Shown here: positions 1-9,455 of the stretch, one piece after another | Position numbering within the stretch: the first letter of the stretch is position 1 | Layout of the letters: each line of letters begins with the position of its first letter | DNA from: Chlorops oryzae | Taxonomy: Eukaryota > Arthropoda > Insecta > Diptera > Chloropidae | Assembly: GCA_020466095.1 (NCBI GenBank) | Contig: CM035809.1 | Span: forward strand, 24,378,455 to 24,442,454 | DNA length: 64,000 nucleotides | Direction: 5' to 3' | The notes under the pieces: model-generated | The model's input: the letters and a program-made list of their open reading frames with translations, nothing else | What the model was told of the DNA's origin: nothing | The model's database searches: none | Program-made: the position numbers and the translations under genes

Positions 1-1608
1 TGAGCGAGAAATTGTTGTTGTTTCCCATGCTATTCAAAAAAGTAAAAAACCCGGTTTAACATGAGAAACAACAACAACGATTCGCGATTTTGAGTTTGTG
101 ACGTTTCCTCTCTCAAGTGGCGCTATCTTGTTTTCCTGTATCATGGTCCGATCGATCTAAATCTTCTCATTTCCCTTTTCTGTTGCATTCCACTACATTT
201 TGAGGGGTTGACTCGCAAAATAAATCGAACTTAGCAATTTTGGACCACCCTAATCTCCATGTTCCGAATAAACAAACATGGAGTTCTTTCCCTCCATCCT
301 TCTTGGATCTCCATTCGATTCTTTTCACTAAAAGCCCCACACAAAGCTCTCAGATTCAACTGGTCCCCCAGCAAACAATTTAGGACCACTCCGTTTTACA
401 CAACTAGGTCAGTTCCTGCATTGACCAACAGACTGGCATTGAAATCAGGCCGTTAAATGATGCATGAGTGTGGGACTCAACCGCCGGAAAGAACTGTCGT
501 CTTTTCTTTCCGCTAAAAAGCTAAGGCAAACAATTTTTGGCACAGTATTTCTGAGTATTTTTTTTTTGCCATTTTTTGTTCTTCCTCCTCTTTTTTCGAC
601 TTTGATTTCGCTCTCAATCTCCTTACAAAAAACACACAAAAAATACTTCTCGCATGAGTGCAAAAAAGCAGCTAATGTTTCAAATTGCGTAGCATCGTTT
701 AGCTCATTTATTTATTGCTCGAGAAAAAAAAAATGGAGTTGGACGAACCAACCAACCGACAGACAGACAGGCAGGCAGACAATTATGTGGATGGCGAACG
801 ATGGAGAAGTGGAAATCATGTGGGTGGATTATGATTTTTCGGCCTAAATCTAAATGAATGTAGGTGTCCAATTGTAATTTTCTTGGCAAGCCTTATTAAC
901 ATTAATCTTATAAAAAAAAAAGCATTACACATTTTCATTGGAGGGAAATTCTTCTGCACTTGAAGCAGAAAGATTTCGAGGATATTGTATGTAAGGCTTT
1001 AAGATATATGGAAGGCATTAAATCATTGAATTGTATGCCGCAAATTTGTTGTTTCTAATACATAGGAACAATGAATAATGGTCCTTGCAGTTGAGAGTTC
1101 AAAGAACCTTAAATCTTGTTTTTATTTTTGTGGTTTAGATTTTATCGCATGATATATAAAATTCATATTAATTCTAAGATGATTCTTCATATTCGGCGCA
1201 CGCTCTGTTTCAATGGCTTATGGAGTTTGATGCTCCTTAAAATGTGCTTTATAGAACAACCAAGGACCTCAAAGCGTCCCCAGACCTTCAATTTATTGTT
1301 GCCTTTTATTTTCAATTAGAAATAGCTTATATGAGTGATGATCGATGTCTATAATGAAAATAATTCATGTTCAATGTTTGCAACGCCCCCAGTACAGAGT
1401 CCTAAACGACTACTTTTAACTTAATAACTAGAAGAATGAATCGATAGGTTAGTTTCCGTTGATCTAAAATATTATTTTTCATGTAACATTGATAATTTCT
1501 TTCAAATCTTATAAATGGAAGTTATAATTTCTTCTTCTATGTTTTCGATAACCCTACCGCTTACACTGAGCGAACTTAACCATGATTTTTTTTAAAAGGG
1601 CGCATTGT
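1..1608. other. Non-coding AT-rich stretch
   Basis: No coding exon or RNA gene is recognised. An imperfect inverted repeat near 12-76 pairs a TTGTTGTTGTTTC arm with a GAAACAACAACAAC arm around a 40-base loop and could be the edge of a repeat cut by the window start. Positions 746-781 are a short CCAA/GACA/GGCA tetranucleotide tract. Open frames here are short and low-complexity, so I treat them as chance. Confidence 0.6.
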
Positions 1609-1871
1609 TATTCACAGTCCTTTTGATTTTCGAGCAGAACAAAAATTTCAATAGAAAAATTTTTGAGTCAACAACATTTTTGGTTGATTTTTTTTCTCTG
1701 TGTATAATTCTCATTTGTTTTATAAAATGAGATATATAAGATATTTATTCATTTTAGAACTTTTTGACCATTGCGAAAGCAGTCACACGACAACGGAGTG
1801 ACAAAATCGGGGGATGAAGTCCATCCTATGGCTATTTTTGGGGTTATGTTCAGCAGAGGTATCTGTGGCCA
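1609..1871 (+). repeat. Dispersed repeat Y, copy 1
   Basis: This block recurs at 45047-45275 in the same orientation. From the shared TTTTGATTTTCGAGCAGAAC to the shared CTCTGTGGCC/ATCTGTGGCC end, the two copies are nearly identical over about 200 bases, except for a roughly 30-base stretch present only here. It includes GCGAAAGCAGTCACACGACA followed by ACGGAGTGACAAAATCGGGG. No terminal inverted repeats or reading frame were seen, so its class is unknown. It directly abuts the M2 remnant at 1874. Confidence 0.75.
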
Positions 1872-1873
1872 GG

Positions 1874-2360
1874 ATAGATGTTCATTTAGATATTTAATTT
1901 TCTCATCTTATTTTCAAAAAAATTTTTTGACATATGGGGTGCCAAATTAAAGGAAATTGATCCAGCATTTTGAATAAAATAAAAAATTTGGGTGTTAATT
2001 GGACACTTTTCATACCAAAATGGCTTCCAAAGTAAAAAAAATTGAACAATTTTTTTTTTTAGAATTTTTCACTTTGACCGTTTATTTTTCACTCAATGGG
2101 TCAAATTTTTAGCATCAATTTAATTTTGCCTAAAAGCACATACAATTGGCTTTCAAACTGCATTAAAGTTTTTTTTGTTACGATGAACCATTTTCGTGGG
2201 AGAGTTATTTTTCTTAACTTACTGCCTAAAATCTTTAAGGCCCTATAACTCCTCAGCGGTGCATTTGGGACTCCCTCCCTCCCATACGATTTTTTATTAG
2301 TTCTCACCTCCTCTATCAGCTCCCGACCGGTTGACCTTCACAAACGGAACACCCTGTATA
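1874..2360 (-). mobile_element. Truncated mariner-type element M2, copy 1
   Basis: The right end is GGAACACCCTGTATA, a terminal inverted repeat with TA at its tip. The reverse complement aligns over nearly its whole length with 58443-58931, sharing blocks such as GGTGTTAATTGGACACTTTT and GCCAATTGTATGTGCTTTTA. The same terminal repeat flanks the copy at 62205-63523, which retains Tc1/mariner-superfamily transposase sequence; that is the basis for the class. The left boundary at about 1874 has no inverted repeat, so the copy is truncated. No coding remains are visible. Confidence 0.65.
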
Positions 2361-2827
2361 CCAATTCATAGGGTTTAAACTGGACGTGATCCAGGGTCTT
2401 TTTTTTCAAAGAAAATATTGAATCTACATTCACTCTTTTTACACTCCGACATATTTTCACTCGGATCCTCACTAACACTCTCTTATTTATGCTTGAATTT
2501 AATTGAAAATTTCTCATTTAAAATAATTAGTGCTAATAGACATTTGAATTGACGTTAAATTATTACGAAAAATAATTATAATTAATTAAAAATTAATAAA
2601 CTTAAATAAAATGCAAATTTTTTCGTTCTCTCTTCGCCTTTGTCAACCCTTTCGACCTCACCTTACCATCGAAAGCTGAAGTACTACTCTTAGTGCATTT
2701 AAAAAGACAACGGCGTAGGCGGGATTCTGTTATGAAGGATTAGACAAAGCAGTCGACGAGTACCTTCTTCTTAGTCTTGGAAAGTCCCCATAGATCCCCT
2801 CTTTTGACGCCACTGTCGCAAGAAAAA
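2361..2827. other. Non-coding spacer
   Basis: AT-rich sequence (2500-2620 especially) followed by a less AT-rich stretch at 2640-2820. Nothing recognisable was found. Confidence 0.6.
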
Positions 2828-2914
2828 ACAAGTAAGAAAGCTAAAGTCAGTCAAGCCCGACTTTGAAATACCCAGCGTCCAGACATTATGAGCGCACTAT
2901 GTTTTTCTTCTCTA

Positions 2915-3562
2915 TTTGTGGGCGTGGCAGTGGGAGGGCAACATAAATTATTTCCCTACACCTTTCATTCGCCTTGGTGAACCTATGTTGCGAATTTGAA
3001 GCTTCTACGCCTTTTACTTCGGAAGTTACGAAAAATCTTCATTTGTGGGCGTGGCAGTGGGCGGGCCGCATTAAATTTTTTCCTACACCTTTCATTCGCC
3101 TTGGTGAACCTATGTTGCGAATTTGAAGCTTCTACGCCTTTTACTTCGGAAGTTATGAAAATTATCTATTTGTGGGCGTGTCAGTGGGCGGGCTACATAA
3201 ATTTTTGTTCCTACACCTTTCATTCGCCTTGGTGAACCTATGTTGCGAATTCGAAGCTTCTACGCCTTTTACTTCGGAAGTTACGAAAACTCTTCATTTG
3301 TGGGCGTGGCAGTGGGCGGGCCATAAAAAAAATTTTCCTACACCTTTCATTCGCCTTGGTGAACCTATGTTGCGAATTTGAAGCTTCTACGCCTTTTACT
3401 TCGGAAGTTATGAAAATTCTCTATTTGTGGGCGTGGCAGTGGGCGGGCTATACAAAATTTTGTTCCTACACCTTTCAATTGCCTTGGACAACCTATGCTG
3501 CGAATTTGAAGCTTCTACGCCTTTTACTTCACAAGTTACGATAAGCCCTTATTTTTGGGCTT
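2915..3562. repeat. Central tandem repeats of copy A, ~127 bp x 5
   Basis: The anchor GCCTTGG falls at 2971, 3098, 3226, 3353 and 3481, giving a period of 127-128 bases. Each unit carries GTGGGCGTGGCAGTGGGCGG or a close variant, followed by an AT-rich spacer and a CCTACACCTTTCATT block. More diverged GTGGGCGTGG motifs continue near 3566 and 3713. Open frames across this array are translations of the repeat and not genes. Confidence 0.9.
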
Positions 3563-3831
3563 ATTTGTGGGCGTGGCTCGAGGAGGGCGGCGTCCATTTT
3601 TTGCCAGGATATGTCCCTTTTCGTAGTTTACCAGCACACCAAATATCAATGGAATGTGTTGAGTGGTTCGCAAGTTACAAGCATTTTATTGAAAACACAA
3701 TAAATTCATTTGTGGGCGTGGCAGTGGGCGGATGTCTCCCATTTTTACTTAGGATCATACTCGGACCCCGATATACATGTGTGCCAAATTTCGACTTCAT
3801 TGGTTCAGCCGTTTCGGAGGAGATCCGACCA

Positions 3832-3933
3832 CGGACGGACGGACAGACGGACAGACGGACAGACGGACAGACGGTCAGACGGACAGACGGACAGACGGAC
3901 AGACGGACAGACGGACAGACGGACAGACGGACA
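3832..3933. repeat. GACGGACA microsatellite of copy A
   Basis: About twelve 8-base units, with one GGTCAGAC variant in the middle, directly next to the conserved CATGTCTAAATCGATTCAG block. The same tract occupies the same place in copies B, C and D, so it belongs to the mobile element. It translates into Asp/Arg/Gln/Thr-rich frames that are not genes. Confidence 0.9.
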
Positions 3934-4059
3934 TGTCTAAATCGATTCAGTTTTTGATCCTGATCATTTCTATATATATTTTTCTATATCTCCGGAGCTT
4001 AATTCTCCCTGTTACAAGATTTGCACAAAACTAATATACCCCGCTTACGCTGGGTATAA

Positions 4060-5389
4060 TGACAACAGCAGATAAAAGCGATGACAATGGACAATGATAG
4101 CTATACGAAATCATTACCTTCTTTCATATGAGTATTTATTCTGCAAACGACACTGCCAACGTCATTACAAGTACTGCTTTATATAAGGACAATAACTACA
4201 ATAACAACAAAAAGCTGCCTTAAAAAAAAACAAGCAAAATAACCTATGAGAATTTTAATAACTGCAAATGACAGATGGATCGTGTAGGCGGCAATGGCGG
4301 CGGTGAGGGGCGGCAGCTGGTAACGCTTTATATAAATTGCACTATCTGACAAGTGGATAACAAGCAGAAAAAGAGAAATAAATAATATTTTAATGAGCAT
4401 AATAGCAGAAAATATCCACAGATTGAATATAAATGTTTATGGCCGCCCACCCAGCCGCCAGCAGCAGCAGCAACAGCAGCGGCAATAACAAAAAGACTTC
4501 CTTCTTTATATAAGGTATTTCATCCGCAATATTTTGAATTATGGGGGGAAAAAGGGAGACAAAAGAAATTCCACAAAGCCATAGAGAATATAACGCTTTT
4601 TATTTCTACATCATAATATTTTTCCCCTCAGGGGGAATATCCTTTTGCCTTTTTTTTTTTTTTTTTGTCTTTGATGGTTGATATATTCAGCCGCAGGATT
4701 TCTTTCCATATTCTTTTTTTTCTTTTCTTTTCTTAATAATTTGTGTTCTTCTCCGAAGGATAAGCTACAAAGCATGAGAGTCAATCATAAAGCGCATGTA
4801 TTTTCCCAAAGGATTTTCTTGAGGGGTGTTTTCGAATTTGTTTTTTCTTTTTAATATTGAACAGATTTATATCATTATTTTCACTATCGCATGCCATGTT
4901 GCTTGAGAGATTGAAGTGATGCGATATGAGATTTTTTATTGAGATTGAGAAACACCGAAAAAGACTAAAAAAAAAAGGATCAGAAAAGGGTCAAAAGAAG
5001 GGAACGAATAATATTATTTTGAGGTAATGGATCAAATTTATTTAGCATACCATGTTAAAGGAGGTATGATTATAAAGAAGTAATAAGAACCAACGAAAAT
5101 TTTGTGTATCATGAGAGAGAAAAGAGTGGCAGACATTGATTCAAGGAGTTCTGAAGCTGAAGCGGATGAATTCTCGTTTGATTATTTTCATATTTTTAAG
5201 CCAGAAATTCACTGTAGAGTTTTTTATGTAGAGAAAAAAATTGTAGAGTGTAGAGAATCTAACTTTATAGTATACACTGCAGACTGTTTTCTACAATTCT
5301 ATAGCTCATCATAGAGCCTACCATCGAGATATTTAAAGAAGAGCCCTACTTTTTACTCCACGTACTATTTACTCCACGACTGTAGTGAC
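4060..5389. other. Non-coding stretch, possible regulatory content
   Basis: Three CTTTATATAA motifs lie near 4177, 4324 and 4503 in otherwise unique sequence. CAG/GCC-rich patches fall near 4290-4320 and 4445-4485, and a 17-base T run at 4652-4668. No exon or repeat family was recognised. Confidence 0.5.
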
Positions 5390-5715
5390 AGCCATTTTGT
5401 ATGAAATTATGATAAAATTAAGGTAATTTTGTATGGGTGACCCCCTAAGGAGGGGAGATAGGGGGTCAGTATGTTGGGAAAAAATGTTAATCAGACAAAG
5501 TTAATGGGGGTCGGTCAAACATTTGACTCCTCTAGGGGCACTCTGGGGCTAGTTAGGACAGTGGGGGGAAAATTCATAAAAAAATTTCTTTTGTATGGGA
5601 GCCCCCTTAAGGAGTGGAGATAGGGGGAAGGTTTGTTTGGAGAAATTATTGGGAGTAAAAAAATAATGGGAGTTGGTCTTACATTTGACCCCTCTAGGAG
5701 CGACTCTGCTTACAG
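5390..5715. repeat. Two-unit ~163-bp tandem repeat
   Basis: TTTTGTATGGGTGACCCCCT followed by AAGGAGGGGAGATAGGGGG near 5427 recurs as TTTTGTATGGGAGCCCCCTT near 5590. Each unit is followed by GGGAGTTGGTC/GGGGGTCGGTC and a CATTTGACYCCTCTAGG block. The class is unknown. Confidence 0.75.
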
Positions 5716-7080
5716 TAACATCAAAAATTTGGAAAAAAAAATCAAAAATTAAAGTTTTCAAATGACTTGGTGCGTGACATTTTTTTTTTATCAAATAACC
5801 TTAAAATTAGTGTTTTATGGCATCTTTAATAAAAGTTCATCGTACTATAACACAGGAAATTTTTTTGGAGAAAAAAACACTAAAAGTCATCACCCTAATC
5901 TACACTAACCAAACATAACATAACATAAACAAACATAATTTAACTAACCAAAGAAATTTAAAAAATTTTTTTAATTTAAAATTAAAAAAAAAAATTTTCC
6001 TTTATTTTAAAAACCTCAAAAACCTCCTCCGAATTGCCGAGAAACTTCAAAACGAGACTTCTGCAAACAATTCAAAACTTTTTCCGTCGTAATTTTTAAT
6101 CAAATTTCATACGCACAAATCCCAAGGACCTGTCGTCCGTGTGTCGTTCTTTTTTCCTTACATTTGAATCTTTTTCATTTGTTTTTATTTTATTTTTTCT
6201 CGGTGTTTCCGTGTGTTTGTGTTTTGTGTCTTAACAATAACAATAACAACAATGTTCCTTTGTGCGTAATGCTGCCTCCTCTCACACTTCTCAGCCATTC
6301 TTTTTCGCCATCCTGTCGTGTCCTGTGTGTCTGCCGCGTCGCCGCCTCATCTCGCATTGCCGCCGTTTGAAATGTAAATGTCTTAAAATATTTCATGAAT
6401 ATTTAAAACAACATTAAAAATATTCCTTGTTTCGTTTTTATTATTTTCTACGTCGTCTTTCTTCTGTTTTCATCTTTCTCCTTTCGTTTTTTTTTTTTTT
6501 TTTTTTTTTTTTTGTTTTTGTTTATTTATTTTGCTTCATTCCGTTCGGTGCTGCTGTTTTTGAAGTTGGTGCAGTCTTCGTCTGTCGGTAGTTGGCACGC
6601 GTTTTCTTCTCTTCTGCTGAAGGATATTTTTTTTTCTCTTTTTTCCTTTTTTTTTTTTATTGCTTTTTATTGTTGTCGTTGATATTCCTTTGTTTTTATG
6701 AACAGTTTTTATCATACTTCTCATTTCGCAGATCGCATCAAAAATTTGTTTTTAGTATGATTGTGTTTTAATGTTCGTGTGGGTGTGTGTGAGTGTGTGT
6801 GATTGTGAAAGGATCGCTTCCGGATTCGTAGTTGCATATGGCAGCAAAGCAGCATTTTCATATTCATTCATAATTTGAAACGAGAGCACTGCGAGGACGA
6901 GAAATGCGTACTTCTCCTGGGGGGACGACTTTTTCGAAATGAAGTAAAAGAATTTTCAAGGAAATTATTTTCTGGCAATTTTAAGTGAAGATTTTCAGTC
7001 ATTTACATTTTTATCTGAATCGAAATTTGTGCTTTTTTGAGCACGGAACTGCGATGAAAAGGAGTTCAAAAGACAGCATA
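5716..7080. other. Non-coding stretch with T-runs
   Basis: Mostly AT-rich, with long T runs at about 6487-6513 and 6650-6659 and short GTGTGT tracts near 6200-6230 and 6780-6800. No gene was recognised. It ends at the TA target site of the mariner. Confidence 0.55.
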
Positions 7081-7082
7081 TA

Positions 7083-7109
7083 ACAGGTTGGCTGATAAGT
7101 CCCCGGTCT
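7083..7109 (+). repeat. Mariner left terminal inverted repeat
   Basis: A 27-base repeat identical to the reverse complement of 8350-8376, next to a TA dinucleotide. It is the expected transposase binding site. Confidence 0.95.
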
Positions 7110-7261
7110 GACACATAGATGGCGTCGCTAGTATTAAATGCATATTATTTTTATATAGTGGCAGCCTTCAAATGATTCGTGTCAAAATTTGACGTCTGTA
7201 AGTCAGTTAGTTTGTGAGATAGAGCGTCTTTTGTGAAGCAACTTTTGTTATTGTGAAAAAA

Positions 7262-8309
7262 ATGGAAAAAAAGGAATTTCGTGTTTTGATAAAATACTGT
7301 TTTCTGAAGGGAAAAAATACAGTGGAAGCAAAAACTTGGCTTGATAATGAGTTTCCGGACTCTGCCCCAGGAAAATCAACAATAATTGATTGGTATGCAA
7401 AATTCAAGCGTGGTGAAATGAGCACCGAGGACGGTGAACGCAGTGGACGCCCGAAAGAGGTGGTTACCGACGAAAACATCAAAAAAGTTCACAAAATGAT
7501 TTTGAATGACCGTAAAATGAAGTTGATCGAGATAGCAGAGGCCTTAAAGATATCAAAGGAACGTGTTGGTCATATCATTCATTAATATTTGGATATGAAA
7601 AAGCTCTGTGCAAAATGGGTGCCGCGCGAGCTCACATTTGACCAAAAACAACAACGTGTTGATGATTCTGAGCGGTGTTTGCAGCTGTTAACTCGCAATA
7701 CACCCGAGTTTTTGCGTCGATATGTGACAATGGATGAAACATGGCTCTATCACTACACTCCTGAGTCCAATCGACAGTCGGCTGAGTGGACAGCGATCGG
7801 TGAACCGTCTCCGAAGCGTGGAAAGACTCAAAAGTCCGCTGGCAAAGTAATGGCCTCTGGTTTTTTGGGATGGGCATGTAATAATTTTTATCGATTATCT
7901 TGAGAAGGGAAAAACCATCAACAGTGACTATTATATGTCGTTATTGGAGCGTTTGAAGGTCGAAATCGCGGCAAAACGGCCCCATATGAAGAAGAAAAAA
8001 GTGTTGTTCCACCAAGACAACGCACCGTGCCACAAGTCATTGAGAACGACGGCAAAAATTCATGAATTAGGCTTCGAATTGCTTCCTCGCCCACCGTATT
8101 CTCCAGATCTGGCCCCCAGCAACTTTTTCTTGTTCTCAGACCTCAAAAGGATGCTCGCAGGGAAAAAATTTGGCTGCAATGAAGAGGTGATCGCCGAAAC
8201 TGAGGCCTATTTTGGGGCAAAACCGAAGGAGTACTACCAAAATGGTATCAAAAAATTGGAAGGTCGTTATAATCGTTGTATCGCTCTTGAAGGGAACTAT
8301 GTTGAATAA
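7262..8309 (+). pseudogene. Mariner transposase, inactivated (348 codons)
   Basis: A DD34D transposase of the irritans mariner group, which would cut and paste the element at TA sites. The ATG at 7262 is chosen because the family begins MEKKEFR there; the in-frame GTG at 7253 lies upstream of it. Length to the stop at 8307-8309 is 348 codons plus one extra base, the usual size. The helix-turn-helix DNA-binding half covers roughly codons 1-110, the WVPREL linker is near codon 119, and the catalytic half follows. Three lesions are visible. A TAA at 7583-7585 (codon 108) sits where the family has Gln. A single-base insertion near 7859-7860 (about codon 200) shifts the frame. Of the catalytic residues, Asp at codon 158 (MDETW) and Asp at codon 252 (HQDNAP) are present, but the third, codon 287, reads Asn (APSNFFLF, AAC). 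The product cannot be active. Confidence 0.95.
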
Positions 8310-8349
8310 TAAAAACGAATTTTGACAAAAAAATGTGTTTTTCTTTGTT

Positions 8350-8376
8350 AGACCGGGGACTTATCAGCCAACCTGT
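8350..8376 (-). repeat. Mariner right terminal inverted repeat
   Basis: The 27-base partner of 7083-7109, followed by TA at 8377-8378. Confidence 0.95.
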
Positions 8377-8539
8377 TATTTGGGATTCGTTTGAATGGAA
8401 TTTTGTAACGAAAAAAATTTGAAAAAAGTTGGTGTCTGTAACATCAATTTACGGACGATCGTTTTACGTGATAACGTCATAAGAAAACACTCATTGTGTA
8501 CATAAAAGGGAGCATTCAGGTATCACGTATGCTATTTTT

Positions 8540-8790
8540 GACGAGCACTATCGATACTATCGATGGTTTCAAACTATCGAAAACATCGATGGTTTTTGAA
8601 GACTGTCGATCGTTTTGATTCATGGACATTTACTTTACTTTATCATTGGAAAGGTGGTGCTGGCGGTGACAGAGGCTTGTCTTCTTTTTGAAATGGACAG
8701 ATTCCAAAAAATGACTTAATTTAGATTAGGGAGAGCCGCTCGAAAATTAATCTTTCGATAATAAAAATTATCGATAGTCGAAACTATCGA
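8540..8790. promoter_or_regulatory. ATCGAT cluster with two TATCGATA sites
   Basis: Two perfect TATCGATA octamers (8549-8556 and 8769-8776) and several further ACTATCGA/CATCGAT motifs lie within 250 bases. TATCGATA is the known DREF/BEAF-type site of flies. Alternatively the cluster is the edge of a decayed inverted-repeat element, because ACTATCGA and TCGATAGT alternate in orientation. Function is not shown by sequence. Confidence 0.35.
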
Positions 8791-9140
8791 TGATGATGGT
8801 GATATTGATGTTAATGATGATGGTGTTGATGATGGTGATGATGATGGTGATGATGATGGTGATGATGATGGTGATAATGGTGTTGATGATGGTGATGATG
8901 ATGGTGTTAATGGTGTTGATGGTGTTGATGGTGTTGATGGTGTTGATGGTGTTGATGGTGTTGATGGTATTGATGGTGTTGATGGTATTGATGGTGTTGA
9001 TGGTATTGATGGTGTTGATGGTGTTGATGGTGTTGATGGTGTTGATGATGTTGATGGTATTGATGGTATTGATGGTGTTGATGGTGATGTTGATGGTGAT
9101 GTTGATGGTGATGTTGATGGTGATGTTGATGGTGATGATG
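8789..9140. repeat. GATGGTGTT/GATGATGGT microsatellite
   Basis: About 350 bases of 3-, 6- and 9-base units, first GATGATGGT, then GTTGATGGT repeated many times, and finally GATGTTGATGGT. It yields a Met/Val/Leu frame on the plus strand and a His/Gln frame on the minus strand; neither looks like a gene. Confidence 0.95.
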
Positions 9141-9261
9141 ACTTACACTGCTTCTTGCTTTATCACGTCTCACAAAATCTTCAGAAATTCTGCGAGTCTT
9201 AAGTGTCCCATTTTATAAACCAAATGAGAATTTTAGGCGTCATGGTAAAATTGTATTCTAT

Positions 9262-9455
9262 GCACTGATGCCAGAACGAGGGGTTTTTTTCCCGTTTTGA
9301 GGGATTTATTCGATTTTACCTTCAACCAAAAATAACTTCCAAATGTTTACAAGGGATTTTTACTGATCACTTTCCTCAAGAAAACAGAAATAAATGGATT
9401 TTTTTCAATATCCAAGGGAAAAGAGTCCCCAAAATACTGCCTAGCATCAGTGCTG
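9262..9455. mobile_element. MITE with GCACTGATGC ends
   Basis: Left end TGCACTGATGCCAGAACGAG and right end ...CTAGCATCAGTGC form imperfect inverted repeats around about 190 bases with GGGATTTTT blocks. A related copy is at 48826-49007, sharing TGATGCCAGA, AGGGATTTTTT and ATTTTTTT blocks. It is probably a small non-autonomous DNA transposon; the superfamily is undetermined. Confidence 0.5.

Larger units (their letters stand above)
2828..4059 (-). mobile_element. Helentron/DINE-like non-autonomous element, copy A
   Basis: Read on the minus strand, the architecture is that of DINE-1-like Helentron relatives: TATACCCAGCGT at one end, an 8-base microsatellite, central tandem repeats, the matching subterminal inverted repeat ACGCTGGGTAT, a stem-loop, and a CTTACTTGTTT-type end. 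Subterminal repeats are at 2868-2878 and 4047-4057. The stem-loop is at 2843-2864 (one mismatch against copies B and C). No transposase is encoded. The flanks carry no obvious target duplication, as expected for Helentrons. Copies B (21834-23049) and C (42176-44275) belong to the same family. The class comes from structure, not from a search. Confidence 0.7.
7083..8376 (+). mobile_element. irritans-type mariner, near full length
   Basis: A 1294-bp element bounded by perfect 27-bp terminal inverted repeats (7083-7109 and 8350-8376, beginning ACAGGTTGGCTGATAAG) and a TA target duplication (7081-7082, 8377-8378). The ends, size and transposase match the irritans subfamily, whose best-known member is Himar1 from the horn fly. 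The ends are intact, so it could in principle be mobilised by a related transposase supplied elsewhere. Its own gene is broken (see the pseudogene entry). Perfect ends and high similarity suggest a fairly recent insertion. Confidence 0.95.

Noticed and set aside
2915..3562. CRISPR-like regular repeats
   Set aside because: Units are 127 bases with no unique spacers of equal size, within a eukaryotic mobile element.
3427..3957. 176-codon frame containing GVAVGG repeats and a Asp/Gly/Gln/Thr/Arg tail
   Set aside because: It runs through the Helentron-like central repeats and microsatellite; copies in B and C are not kept in one frame.
7632..7877. Minus-strand 81-codon frame
   Set aside because: Shadow of the mariner transposase.
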